A stretch of DNA of 64,000 nucleotides, taken from assembly GCA_946800325.1 (NCBI GenBank), contig OX326960.1, positions 39,935,842 through 39,999,841 of the forward strand. The letters are read 5' to 3'. Under the pieces are notes generated by a model, which worked only from the letters and a program-made list of their open reading frames with translations, was not told the origin of the DNA and ran no database searches. This document shows positions 45,270 through 57,377 of the stretch, in pieces. The translations under genes were made by a program, and so were the position numbers. How positions within the stretch are numbered: position 1 is the first letter of the stretch; each line of letters begins with the position of its first letter. The stretch is from Luzula sylvatica. Taxonomy: Eukaryota; Streptophyta; Magnoliopsida; Poales; Juncaceae.

Positions 45270-46690
45270 TTCACATCATCTCTCTCGTAACCATATCTGC
45301 TCCGTTTCTCTTCTCTCTCTCTGTCGCGCACAAATAGTTGAATAAGAGGGGTGATGACGGATCGCCTTGACGAAGTCCTCTTTTATGCGTAAAATACCGC
45401 CTCCTTAGACCGTTTGTATGGATTGAGGAGCTTGCCGAGGTGAGCAATGACTTCATCCATGCGATCCATCTTAATGGGAATTTCCGAGCAATTAAAATAT
45501 TCTCGAAAAAAACCCACGACACATTGTCAAAGGATTTCTTAAAATCGAGTTTCAACATCAACATCGGGATTTTTGATTTATGGTAAAAATTTAGGATTTT
45601 CCTCGAGGTAATAAATAATTCGTTAAGAGTACAACCTTTAATAAAAGCCGATTGACATCAATTTATGAGTAAAGGCATAAATGGTTGAAGTCTCATCGCT
45701 AGGATTTTGGTAATCAATTTGATAGGTGTTGATATAATACTAATGGGGCGGTAGTCGCCAATCAACACCGGATCATCTTTTTTTGGGAGTAATTGTATGG
45801 AAGCTTTATTAATTTTATTTAGTTGTAATGACATAGTATACAAACCTTGTAAAATTTCGAGCATTTCGCCTTTGATGATAGGCCAAAATTGTTGCATAAA
45901 CTCACTCGGAATTCCATCGGGTCCGCAACTCTTACCCTTCTTTAGAGCTTTTACCGCTTCCAATACTTCGGTTTCTCCGAAAATGGTCGCAAGCGAATCC
46001 AAAGTAATGTGCTCGGGTGTAATGTGTGATGAGTTAGACAATGGGTTGTATAACTCTATCGTGTCGACTAACATCTCGTGAGGCCGTTGGGTCCCTAGTG
46101 ATTCTTTGTAGTAAGATGTAAAGAGCGCGTTAATTTCGGATTCTTCGGTTACCTCACGGTCTTGAACGATAATTTTAGTTATTGTATTTTGGAGTCCTCG
46201 ATTTGACGCAAATGCATGAAAGTAGGCCGTGTTATTGTCTTCGAGTTTTAGCCAATTAATTGACGCTCTTTGTTGCCAACCGATCTCTTTCGAGTTAATT
46301 AGATCGTAAAGTTTCTCCCGAATTTTAATCCTAAGATTAAACTCTGGATTATTGAGGAGCCTTAATTCCCTCCATCTGTCTAACAATAACAAGGCCTTTT
46401 TACAGTGATTAATGGTTTCCTCTTAATCACTAAAATTTTCTTTTGACCACTCACATAGGGCTTTTTTCGTATTTGATAATTTGGTCATACAATTTGTTAT
46501 TGCATCTCTTTGCGTTGGCATATTCCAACCAGTTTTGACAACCTCCTCTATTTCATTTGAACGAAAGCCAAAATCGCTCGAATTTAAAGCATCTCGGTTT
46601 ACGGATTATAGGTGTGATTGTCAATTTGAGAGGCACGTGATCGGACGTAGTACTTGGTAAATCTTTGATTGGATATAGTTATGAGGCCAT
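45270..46690 (-). pseudogene. LINE (L1-type) reverse transcriptase fragment
   Basis: From right to left: the end of an endonuclease domain (SDHVPLKLT and CFKFERFWLSF near 46690-46570, with frame breaks), a linker, then a 244-residue open stretch (46392-45658) with ALKKGKSCGPDGIPSEF and DYRPISIISTPIKLITKILA, characteristic of non-LTR RT. A TGA at 45658 is the only break before the frame resumes with CQSAFIKG, LDFKKSFDNVSW and the RQGDPSSPLLF motif, after which the similarity stops near 45310. The catalytic FADD box, RNase H and poly-A tail are missing. A dead element, cut at both ends. Confidence 0.9.
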
Positions 46691-46978
46691 AATAAGCTTG
46701 TGATTGAATGACTTATTTTTGTCATCAATTTGGGAAGTGGTTAAAAAAATTTGTTGCGTTAGAGAAGACAACGAAATAGTAGAGGTTCCACTCGTTATTG
46801 ATTGGATATAATAACGAAGCCATATATTAATGATTTTTACCCATGATGTTATCACATGAACATTATGATATCCATGATTAATGATTAATTAATTCGATTA
46901 ATATCAAATTTATATGTAAAAATGAATTAATGATTAATTAACATGTACTTTTATTGGTATGCTGAAATTAATAATTAA

Positions 46979-48370
46979 CTAGGAGAATACTCGCGCTATG
47001 CGACGAGCATGTAAATTATGTTTTCATTGTAATGCAAATTAAACATTTGTATGACAATATTAATTATATCATCTTAAAATAAAGTTATTTGAATTCAATT
47101 ATCTATGATTATTCATATGTTTTACAATTATTTTACATTATGATAACAAAAAATCTCATTTTTTAATCAAATAATAATACTTATATTAGTTCATTATATA
47201 ATAATATATAAGAATATGATATGATACAATTTTATGAAAAAATATAACAACAAATATTATATCATTGTTCACAATATTTCATACAATATCAAATATTAAA
47301 ATAATGAATCATACAACATATGTAGTAACACATTATTAATTATATAGTAGTAATATTTTTTATTGATTCAAAATGCAATGAAAAATATAAAATAATGCAA
47401 AACTTAACAGTGAAAGTAATTTAATAAATAATATCAAAATTTAATTTATAATAAACATAAATACAAATTATTTTATATCATATGATTTTTTTTTTAATTT
47501 TTGTAAAATAACAATGCAAATTGATAGGTGTTTATAAGTTTAAGAAGTTATTTGGATGGATAAAATATTTTTTAATTCTATTATTTTTGTAAAAGTTTTG
47601 TTAGCTTAAAAACACAGATATAATCTATTTAGTATTATATGAGATTCTTATTGTTATAATTAAAAAAAAATTAATATTTAAAAATTCTATTATGCAAAAA
47701 AATTGTTAAAAATCTATTATGTAAATATTAATTTTTACATTGTATTTTCTTACATAATATCTTAACAAACTGAAATTATGAAAAAGAAGATATGTATGAA
47801 CTATGCTAATATAGGTGTCAAAATAAAAAGAAAATTAAATGAAAATATTTGATGAGTTTATAAAATGAAATTTCTAAAAATAATACTAATATATGTTGTA
47901 TGTTTTATAATATTACATATTAAATTATTAGTATTTCATATATAAATTTTTCATATTACATTGTATTCACATTTGATCATGCAATCTTATGTGAAATGTT
48001 AAGCAATTGATTGGACTTGGTCTAATGTGATTCTAACCAATAAAAATATGTCACATCATTAATGTATGATGATGTGGCGGTTTTCTAAGAATGCTTAAAA
48101 ATATTGTGTAAAATAATGACACATAGATGACTACACAAAATATGATTTTCAAAAAATCTAACAACAAATTAGTGATTGAGATTAAACCACATCATTACAT
48201 CTAATTGTTCAAATTAATACTTAAAAATAATCATACAAAATGCATGTCTTAAATGATCAAATATAATATTAATGTATATGATGAAGCTACATTACACAAT
48301 CCAATGGTTAATAATCATGATAAGCATGATGATGTGGTTTCATGAGGTGACTCAAAGATAGGTGCAAAAT
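46979..48370 (-). mobile_element. Helitron-like element, minus strand
   Basis: Its 3' end at 46979-47012 reads on the minus strand CTCGTCGCATAGCGCGAG then TATTCTCCTAG before T: hairpin plus CTAG. The body aligns in reverse with 15000-16250. The 5' limit is approximate. No coding frame. Confidence 0.58.
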
Positions 48371-49811
48371 AAGAGGGTGGGTAAATTCATTTTAGTGTGT
48401 TAATTGGATTGTTAATTAATTCTATTAATTTTCCTCGAAATTTGTATCAAGAAGGGAAAACATGAGTTGTGGAAACAAAGTAAAATTTCCCTATAATTAT
48501 TACTCTTTTTTGCCATAGCAATGACGTGAAAATACGAGATGTTTTGTCTCCTAGTTTCAACCAAAAGAAGGAGAACCATTCCATATTTGTGAGCTCTTTC
48601 TCCTAAAAGGAAATTTTGAAGAATTTTTTTCCAGTGAAAGAGCACAATTCTTCTGCTTTGTCGAGAACGGTAAGTGATTCTTTCACCTCAGTCCTTCTTG
48701 TCGTTGACAAAGCCGATGTTTCTTGTTGGTTGTTGCCCATTTGTCATGATTGTTCTTCATTTTACGCATAACTTGTGTTGGTTTGCCTTGTAGAATTATT
48801 TGTAGTTTTGAATAGAGTGATAATATGAAGAGGGCCTATACGGTGCCACCATATTTCAACAAGACATTTTTATATTCGAATTAACCCAATTAATTAACAT
48901 GATAATTAGCACTCATTTGGATTAATATTAATATAATTAACATTTATCTGGATTGATAATTTCTAATTAATATTTAAAAAATATTAATTCAATGTTCATG
49001 TTATTTATCTTGTCAATATTTAAAAACATAGTGGCGAAGTATAATTTCCCTAATATGAAAGTCATTTACAATCTCTTATTTGATTGATGATGTGATTTTT
49101 GCCACGTAATGTTAAATGTGATGTTAAATGTTTTGTGATTAATGAGTGAATGGACCCGATTTAACACATGCATATGGATTGTATCAAACAAAGATATAAT
49201 AAATTAGTAAATAGTTCCAATTTAACATATAAAATATTATAATTTAATACAATATACCTATTTGTTTAGTTATTAGTAACTGTCAATATATTAGTAAGTA
49301 CGAGAGAATTTAGAGGTAACAAATATATTTTTCCTTTTGAATATAAGCTTTGTAGAAATTATTTGAACGTGAGATAATTGAAATAATCTCAACAATCAAG
49401 ACATATTTTTTTTCTTCATATTTATGACTTTACCATGAATTTGTTGTTATTTTTTCAACTCGCAATGATGTAAGATAATATCATAGAGAATCTATTGTTT
49501 TTTCATACTCACAAAATAGGTAGTTAAAAAGAAGAGGACTAGCAATTTGTGAATGATGGGGTCATGAACTATTCATGACCATTTATTACATTAAAGAGTA
49601 TTTTTTTTAAAAATGGTGCATAGATTGTAAGATTAAAAAATATGATCATATTTTTTCAACAATTAAGACTCATTTGATGAAATATCGGAAGAAATCAAAT
49701 TGATCATGATTATCTAGTATTTAGTTAAGATAGCAACAAATATCAATATATATATCCCCAAAAATACATAAACTCAGCATAACTAAATTTTGTACTTCAA
49801 TACCGTTCATA

Positions 49812-49813
<2 letters not shown>
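48371..49813. other. AT-rich spacer, no gene seen
   Basis: No frame with family likeness. 48590-48800 is slightly more complex, with a minus-strand frame 48412-48645 that I cannot assign. Confidence 0.5.

Positions 49814-49885
<72 letters not shown>
49814..49885. repeat. (CA)n microsatellite
   Basis: About 36 CA units, uninterrupted. Confidence 0.97.
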
Positions 49886-49888
<3 letters not shown>

Positions 49889-50754
49889 ATCTCTCCATCC
49901 CTCTCATTTTCACTTCCATGACGATGAAATCGAATTCCGAAATTGGCCTATTTTTACGATATCTATACAATGCTAAGCAAGTTCATATATAAACTTACTT
50001 CATGATGCAGCAGGAGATTATTGGGTCCAATGTACTACAATCAAGTAAAATATCAACTCAATTTTTCCTAGCTTACCATTATTTTTTGTATTCAGTTTTC
50101 TTAATATTGATAACGATTCAGCGAACATCATATATTGATTTTGAAAGTACTTTACGAAACACTATTATAAAATAAAAAAAATCATATAATGAATCAATGA
50201 TCATGACTTGTGCAATAACAAGTTTAAAGTTATGAATTCTCACAGGTTTTTTTGTACACATTATTATGTGTGAATTCTTAAACCCCTGAATACTTAAAAA
50301 GTTAAGATCATTACAAAGAATTTCATTCTATCAGCACAACGAAAAACAAATAATTTTACAATTATTTAGGCCAAAATGGGCCTCAATCAAATTATCATGG
50401 ACTTCCCAAGTTAAGACCCAACAAATATAATTCCATTGCGAGCAGGAATCCGAATCACTGTCAATATAAGACGACCACATACATCTTCACGGACCAAACA
50501 TAATTAAATCTTCGTCTATATAAAGAAGATGTAACGAGTAAAAAGTTCATTATTGTACGAACTATTTACACGAAGCAATATAAATATGATTTATAAGGAA
50601 GTTGACTGCATCTCCACCCACGCAAAATATCATATATTTATTTATCGTATTTACCCTTTAAAAAAAACAAAATATCATATATTTATCATGAAAAATTAAA
50701 TGTCATATTTACCCTTTGGCCGATAAAGACCGACTGACGGAGGTTAAGCCAATC
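49886..50754. other. AT-rich spacer, no gene seen
   Basis: No supported frame. 50630-50725 holds the dispersed phrase ATTTACCC(T)TT that also occurs at 24660 and 53585, probably parts of small repeats. Confidence 0.5.
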
Positions 50755-52155
50755 TAATATCATCTCCGGTTCGGATCGAGATCGAATCGAACTAGCTCAA
50801 CTCAGTTCAAGATCTAATTGCACGAAGCTCGGCTCGAATTATATGCATGGATTCGATTTTTTTTTGCAGTTCGAACTCAGGCGTCAGTTATGAATTGTTT
50901 TAGCTCAACTTGATCGAACCAATTCGAACCACTAATTATCTTACAACAATCAAAATGAAATATTTTCTTACAAATTCGCTTCAAACAAAAATCAATGTTT
51001 ATTGGATTTATGGCACATGTCTGGAATGTATGGTCCGTAATTGTCTTGGTTAATTAAATTAATGGGAAATTTTCAAAAAACCCCCTATTTTTTTTTTGGA
51101 TATTCTAAAAAAAACTCTATCTTTTTGGAAACTCCAAAAAAACCCCTCTACCAAAGTTTTATTTTCAAATACCCCCTATAGGGGTTAAATCTAACCATGG
51201 ATGGTGTTAAAATTTTTTTTTGACCAAAATACCCTTCTATTTTCATATGTATATTTTTGTTATTTTTTCATTGATTTTATTAATTTTAAGAAAATTCATA
51301 AATAATTTTTAACATATAATGGTTTCACAAAAATAAAATTATTAAATGTTGTGTTTGTATAATTTTAATATTTCTTTTATTATTCATGAAAAACTAAGAT
51401 CAGATAATGATAAAATAAACACCTTGAAAATATAGTGATAGAAAAATATTTATTTAAACATCTATTTTATTTTTATTTTCGTTCTTCTTTTATGTATGTT
51501 TTTTAATAGATTCATGATATTTTAATTTTTAAATATTTGCAAGGTGTTCTTTTAATATTATTGTTCATCTTATTATTATTTTATGTTATTTTTTCAGTAA
51601 AAAAATATGAAAGTCAAATATATATAATGTATGAAATATTAAAATTATATAAATATAACATATGATAATTATTTTTTAAAAATTATTATAAGCTAAAAAA
51701 AAATTAGGACTTTTTTAAAATTAATACAAATAACAAAAACATTATTTTAATTACTAAATATGTAAAAAGAAGGGTATTTTGGTCATAAAAAAATATTTAA
51801 CACAATCCATAGTTAATTTTAACCCCATAGGGGGGTATTTGAAAATAAAAGTTTGGTAGAGAAGATTTTTTGGAGTTTCCAAAAAGATAGGGGTTTTTTT
51901 TTGAAAATTTCCCTTAATTAATTTTGTTTTTAATCTTGAGTAGAATTACGAGTCAAATTTAAATGAGTCATACTTAATTCGAGTTAAGCTCGAATCAGGC
52001 TATAATTGAAGGAGTTATTTGCGAACGATCAAACTAAAATGAACACCAAATTAAAACGAATTCGAGTTAATTCGAGTTATATTTGAAGGAGTTAATTTAA
52101 ATGAGTCATTAAATCGAACTAAAACGAACACCAAACTACGAACTAAATTGAAGGC
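50755..52155. mobile_element. Degenerate hAT-like element split by a MITE
   Basis: TCGGATCGAGATCGAATCG and GCTCGGCTCGAATTA at 50765-50845 and TAATTCGAGTTAAGCTCG at 51970-52000 are the kind of subterminal repeats seen at 1-613. The right limit ends GGCCCTA near 52152. Interrupted by 51064-51913. Ends are not exact. Confidence 0.4.
51064..51913. mobile_element. Mutator-type MITE with about 150-bp inverted ends
   Basis: Left end GGGAAATTTTCAAAAAACCC, right end mirrored as GGGTTTTTTTTTGAAAATTT plus CCC. Inverted likeness continues through TTGGAAACTCCAAAAAA, ATTTTCAAATACCCCC and GACCAAAATACCCTTC. Flanks TAAATTAAT / TTAATTAAT are 9 bp with one mismatch. AT-rich interior with no gene. Confidence 0.85.
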
Positions 52156-52489
52156 CCTAATTTCGAAGAACTAAAAAATATTATCTACCGTGCCCCCAAA
52201 TTTCAACACAATATAATTAAGGCCCTACTTTATATCCTAGCTAGCACATTTAACTAGCATAATAATTAAAACATGTCATGTAATTAATTAATTTATAATA
52301 TATAATTAACATTCATCAGCATTAAGATAATTATAATTAATATAAAAATTATTAATTATGTATTTCTTGTGAATTATTATGTTAATAGGATACAGATGTT
52401 GTGTTGAAATCCGGCAAAGTACATTTTCCCAAACTAAACATAAAAATTTATAAATATAAAAATATATTAATTTTACAAATTAAAAAAAC

Positions 52490-53570
52490 TATGATCATGT
52501 ATGACAATTTTTAAAAAATCTCGGATACGAATACGACTATATAATTATTATTTTAATATATTTATATTATATAAAATGAATAATTAATTCATTAATTTAT
52601 AATATTTTAAATTAAATAGTGCGACAATAAATAAATTAACCAAACTATATAAGTATCTTAAAACTAATCTAGAAATATCATATATAATTTATTTAAAAAG
52701 AAAATAGAAAAAATATCGTGCACTAGAAAAAATATTATGCACTCCATATATATGCATGCACTCTCATGTACACGTCATTAATAGGAGAGTGACACATGAC
52801 AAATGGATTTTTAATTTTGACCAAATTTTCTACACTTGGAGGACACTGTCACGTGTCGTGTTTTTATTAGTGGCGTGCATTAGTCGATTTCCTAAAAATA
52901 TTATGAACCAAAATATATAATGAATCAAATTATTCTAAATATAGTATCTTCGTATCCTGGAAGCAGGGTCGGGCTTGCACTTTGGCAAAAAAAGGCTATT
53001 GCCTAAGGCCCCTCAAAGTCCAAGGCCCCACATATTCATGTACTTATTTATTTATTTTTTAATAAAATGAAAAACAAAATGAAAATATCAATATAAGAGA
53101 CAATATAAAGTGTACAATCAATTAAATTGTTCATACTCAAACAAAAATTCATAATTAAATCAATTCTAGTATTGACAAATTGAAAATCTATTTTTTTAAG
53201 TACTATGTTTTCATTCTTAAATTTTTTTTTGATCTCATGATTTGTTGAAAATAAAAATTCTCATAACTTTGTATTGGTATTATCCAGGTTATTTATGTTA
53301 TGTTCAAATCAAAATTACTTATATATTAAAATACCAAGCTTCAAATTATTAAAATGTACAACTTAATCAATATATTTCTGCGTGTCAATGATCGACTAAA
53401 GCCTCATAGTACAAAGGACCGGTCCTGCCTGGAAGTTGTCGTATCCTCAAACATTCTCGCCGTGTTTGAAAAAATAAATATTAAATCAATAAGATACGTC
53501 ACATGACGTATCCAAACCATATCGTACTCGTATGCATATCCTCCGACATAACATATACGATCCATGTAAA
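52490..53570. mobile_element. Decayed large copy of the CTATGTTGC MITE family
   Basis: 52515-52695 aligns with the reverse complement of 37620-37830 (GGATACG.ATACG.CTATA, TTATTTTAATATATTTATAT, GTATC.TAAAAC). The other side, CGTATCC at 53450 to GACATAACATATACG at 53560, resembles the opposite end. It has been split by a hAT at 52964 and by another insert around 52700-52950. Its termini are eroded. Confidence 0.5.
52964..53427. mobile_element. Non-autonomous hAT, 464 bp
   Basis: Ends CAGGGTCGGGC and GACCGGTCCTG with the perfect 8-bp duplication CCTGGAAG (52956-52963 and 53428-53435). The start CAGGGTCGG and the phrase AAGGCCCC resemble the longer hAT at 9582-10884. Confidence 0.92.
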
Positions 53571-54129
53571 AAAATTTAGTGGGTAAATATGATATTTTTT
53601 ATTCTTTTGGAGGGTAAATATGATATTTTGAATATTTTAAAGGGTAAAGACTTAAATCCTCCAAAAATCCAATCCCCCTTTCGAGTTGATTTTAGCTGCG
53701 ATTAAACTAACATCCAAACCCAAACAACCAACCCCACCTAAATTCTAGGGTTTCTAACAACCCCTTCACCCGAAAAGATCGGCTCTTTCCTTTCTTGTTC
53801 TACTCTATCCAACAATTTCCTTACTTGGTTGCTGTTGGAGTGGTGTTCGAGCTTGAAAGTTGGGATCTTTCATCGTATTTGTTGCTGTGTTGAATTTGGC
53901 GGCATGATGGCAGTGAAGGGATTTGATGGGGAGTAGGAGAGGTGTGAGTGGAGTTGCAGAAGATGGTAACGGGATGCCGAGCTTCTCTTCTTCGCTTCCT
54001 GTTGCTCAATCACTGTACTTTCTAGTTCCTTATCTCTGTTTAGTGACTTCGTCTCTCAGATGATCAATTTCCTCGTGAATTTATTTCTTAATTTCACTTC
54101 ATCGTTATACCAGTGCAGAAGATAATAGA
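53571..54129. promoter_or_regulatory. Upstream region and leader of the TGA gene
   Basis: 53690-54060 is less AT-rich and looks like a spliced leader: TTCTAGGGTTTCTAAC at 53741-53757, a CT-rich stretch, and an intron acceptor (CCAGTGCAG) at 54111-54119, eleven bases before the ATG. An AG-rich minus frame here is not a gene. Confidence 0.45.
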
Positions 54130-56192
54130 ATGATTCCAAATACGTCTAATTTCGCTGCTATAGAAAGATCAATTGGAGCACAAGCTGAAACCAGTAATCA
54201 ACAAAACACGAGTACACAAACGAACCCTCTATTCAACCCTGTAGAGTTAAGTACGGTTAGACAAGTAAATCTGGCGAATATTCATAATAATACCCAATTC
54301 GAGAATTGGGGCGAGTCCAACATGGCTGATGGTAGCCCTAGAACCGATACTTCCACAGATGTCGATACAGATGAAAGAAATAATATGGTAATATATATAT
54401 ATTTAATCTCTTTTTTCACTAATTGTTTTTACAAGTTCATCCTAATTTTATTTTGGGTTTTACTAATTTTAGTTAGAGCAAGGCCCACTTGCGGTTATAG
54501 GAGCTTCAGACTCTGACAAGTCGAAGGATAAACCTGGAGATCAAAAAGTATATATTCTCCTATTATCTTCATATATTATATAATTTTCAAATTTCTTTAT
54601 GTTTAATTAATAATTATTTTCGTAGACGTTAAGGAGACTAGCTCAAAATCGTGAGGCCGCAAGAAAAAGTCGTCTAAGAAAAAAGGCATCATTATACACT
54701 TGTCAATATTCGATTTATGACTTAATTATTTAAAACTTTTAGAATTTTTTTTTAATATTTTTTTTTGTTTATTTCCAAAGGCATATGTGCAACAATTAGA
54801 GAATAGCAGGTTAAAACTCACTCAACTCGAACAAGAACTCCAACGTGCTCGTCAACAAGTATTTCCTCATAATTTTTTCACAAAAATAATATTATATATT
54901 AAACTAAATACTTATTAATATTTTTAATGTTTTTTTCACATTTTTTTCAGGGCATATTTATCTCCAGCTCCGTAGATCAAACTCACTCCATTAGTGGCAA
55001 CGGTATCACCTAATTATAAAAAATATTGAAATTTGCAAAATAATAAAAAACCCTTCATTATCTCTAAATCGCAAATAGACCCCTATGTTATGGAAAATTG
55101 CAAAAAGACCCCTACAGTTAGCTGAACAAGCATCAATATTTTTTTTTCAATTTGCTTAAATATAGGATTCTTACTCCTTTTGCAATTTAGCAATAATTAA
55201 GGGACCTTTTTGCAATTTAGCAATAATTAAGGGACCTTTTTGCAAATTCCACAAAAATAATCATTTAATATTAACTTAAAATAAAAGGGGCGTTGGCGTT
55301 TGACATGGAGTACGCTAGGTGGTTAGAGGACCACAACCGAAAAGTCAACGAGCTACGAACGGCAGTCAACGCCCACGCAAGCGACACGGATCTCCGCGCA
55401 ATTCTTGACTCGATAATGACCCATTACGACGAAATATTCCGCCTCAAAGGAATCGCCGCCAAAGGCGACGTCTTCCACGTCCTTTCCGGCATGTGGAAGA
55501 CCCCTGCCGAACGATGCTTCCTCTGGCTCGGCGGCTTTCGCCCCTCAGAACTCCTCAAGGTGTCAAATTCTCTCAAAATATCAAATTTACCCCTTTAAAA
55601 TATAGAAAATATCGTATATACCCCTCAAATCATGCGAAATGTCAAATTCTTTCTACAGTTTTGTAGAAAGATAAAACTATATTAATAATTTAATAATTTA
55701 ATTTTTATTTTTGTAGTTGTTGAGTACGCAATTGGAGCCGTTGACGGAGCAGCAGACAAGTGGGATATCGAGTCTTCAACAATCGTCGCAAGAAGCCGAA
55801 GACGCTCTGTCCCAAGGAATGGAAGCTCTGCAACAATCACTTGCCGAAACCTTAGCGGGCTCGCTCGGCCCGTCAGGCTCGTCAGGAAATGTTGCCAATT
55901 ACATGGGCCAGATGGCCATGGCTATGGGTAAACTCGGAACTCTAGAAAACTTCCTTCGCCAGGTCATAACCACTTTTTATTTTTTTATTTTTTGGGTATT
56001 TGGTTGAAATATCGTATTGAGTATTTAGTATTGGGGGTTTTGTAGGCGGATAATTTGAGATTGCAAACGTTGCAACAAATGCAGAGAATATTGACAACGC
56101 GACAATCGGCACGGGCGCATTTGGTAATTACGGATTACGAGTCAAGATTGAGAGCATTGAGTTCTCTATGGCTTGCTCGCCCTCGTGAGTAG
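54130..56192 (+). CDS. TGA2: Class II TGA bZIP transcription factor
   Basis: Eight coding exons join in phase: 54130-54387, 54473-54547, 54626-54685, 54781-54858, 54951-55002, 55288-55559, 55717-55962, 56046-56192; 395 residues. The basic region NREAARKSRLRKK and zipper (AYVQQLENSRLKLTQLEQ) span 112-157. The DOG1/TGA domain follows (about 178-395) with GMWKTPAERCFLWLGGFRPS, LTEQQTSGISSLQQSSQE and YMGQMAMAMGKLGTLE, ending LSSLWLARPRE. The amino extension with WGESNMADGSPRTDTSTD is like tobacco TGA2.1. Such factors bind TGACG sites in the nucleus and, with NPR1, control salicylate-responsive genes. Clade TGA2/5/6 is clear; the exact member is not. The intron after 54685 begins with GC rather than GT; without that splice the frame meets a stop within 16 codons. 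Confidence 0.93.
55020..55270. repeat. Direct repeat in TGA intron 5
   Basis: TTTGCAATTTAGCAATAATT plus AAGGGACC occurs twice back to back (55178-55240). The intron also has an inverted counterpart (GCAAAAAGACCCCT at 55091), so it may be a small decayed element. Confidence 0.6.
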
Positions 56193-56788
56193 GAAATAAA
56201 TTGCTCGATTTGTTCGGGTTTTTTTGCAAATGTTCGAGGGGGGGAATTGTGAGGTACAATGTAAATTAGTGGTCGTAACATTTTTATTAGTGTTCTTTCT
56301 TTATGTGGGGTTGTAATATGAAGAATATAATGAAATGGGGGACTTGATTCAAGTCTCTGGTATAACTAAGGCACACCCAATTTGTATTTTAATAGTGGAA
56401 TGTTTTAACTTTGAAAAATGTTTATTAGTATTTTAGGTGTTTTCGGTGGGTTATTTGATATTCGTTACGCAATTATGAACCGACACGTGTGTAGTGTTTT
56501 TATTTGTTCTTTTTACTGATGAATGTTTTGTTGAATGTTTTTTGGTTGATTTGTATTTGTTAATAATATTTTCAATAATTGTTATCGGTATTTGGTTTTT
56601 CGAAACGGTAATAATCCTAAAATAGCAAAGAAATTAAACAAATAATAACAACAAGGATACGGAATAGTAGATGGAAATCTATTTGTTCGGTCTTGACCAA
56701 CTTATAAATAAACAAGATGCACGATACATAATTTCTAGTGCTGCTGTGTTCTCTTGAGAATTCCTCCTTTTACCACTCTTTCTCTCCT

Positions 56789-56799
<11 letters not shown>

Positions 56800-56866
<67 letters not shown>
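56800..56866. repeat. (CT)n microsatellite
   Basis: About 33 CT units just before the first ATG of the NOI gene, within its presumed leader. Confidence 0.95.
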
Positions 56867-56872
<6 letters not shown>

Positions 56873-56875
56873 GAT

Positions 56876-57377
56876 ATGTCTGCAATGGAATACCACAAAG
56901 AATTGGAATACCACAAGGAGGTAAAAACAACGTTTCCAAATTTCGTCTTTAAAAGCATATTCGACAAAATTTAGAAATTGAATCATTTGATCTTCCTTTT
57001 TTTCAGGGTAACTCGATGGCCGTTCCTCAATTTGGAGGATGGGAGGATGAAGCTGGTACGGTCCGTACGGACTACTCGATGCTGTTTTCGCGTGCAAGGG
57101 CTAACAGGAAACAACATAAGAGCGAGGCGAGACCAGCCAGTTACAGCAATGAAGCCGATCTTCTGAATCGTCGCAATTATGACGACGACGATGATGAACC
57201 CATCAAGGTATGCTTTCTATGTTTGTTTCTTCAGTACATTTATTTGTTTATGAGTTTAATTTGTTTGTTTGATTTGAAGGGTACATTTCATGATTTTAAT
57301 GTATATGTGTGTGTTTGTTTCTACAGTTCAACAGGAAGAGGAAGTTGTTCCGCTATTTGTGTTGCGTAATAGTCTAA
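56876..57377 (+). CDS. NOI/RIN4-like membrane-anchored peptide
   Basis: Exons 56876-56920, 57007-57207 and 57327-57377 join in phase (GT-AG), 98 residues. Residues 21-27 are VPQFGGW, the conserved cleavage-site motif of the RIN4/NOI family (VPxFGxW, the target of the AvrRpt2 protease), followed by DYSMLFSRARANRKQ, the second NOI block. An Asp-rich stretch (YDDDDDEP) precedes the tail KRKLFRYLCCVIV, whose basic patch and Cys94-Cys95 suit palmitoylation at the plasma membrane. RIN4 itself has two such domains; this short form has one, as NOI proteins do. The first exon (MSAMEYHKELEYHKE) carries a duplicated EYHKE; translation could instead start at Met19, before the motif. The 680-bp gap from the TGA gene holds that gene's 3' end and this promoter. 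Confidence 0.88.
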
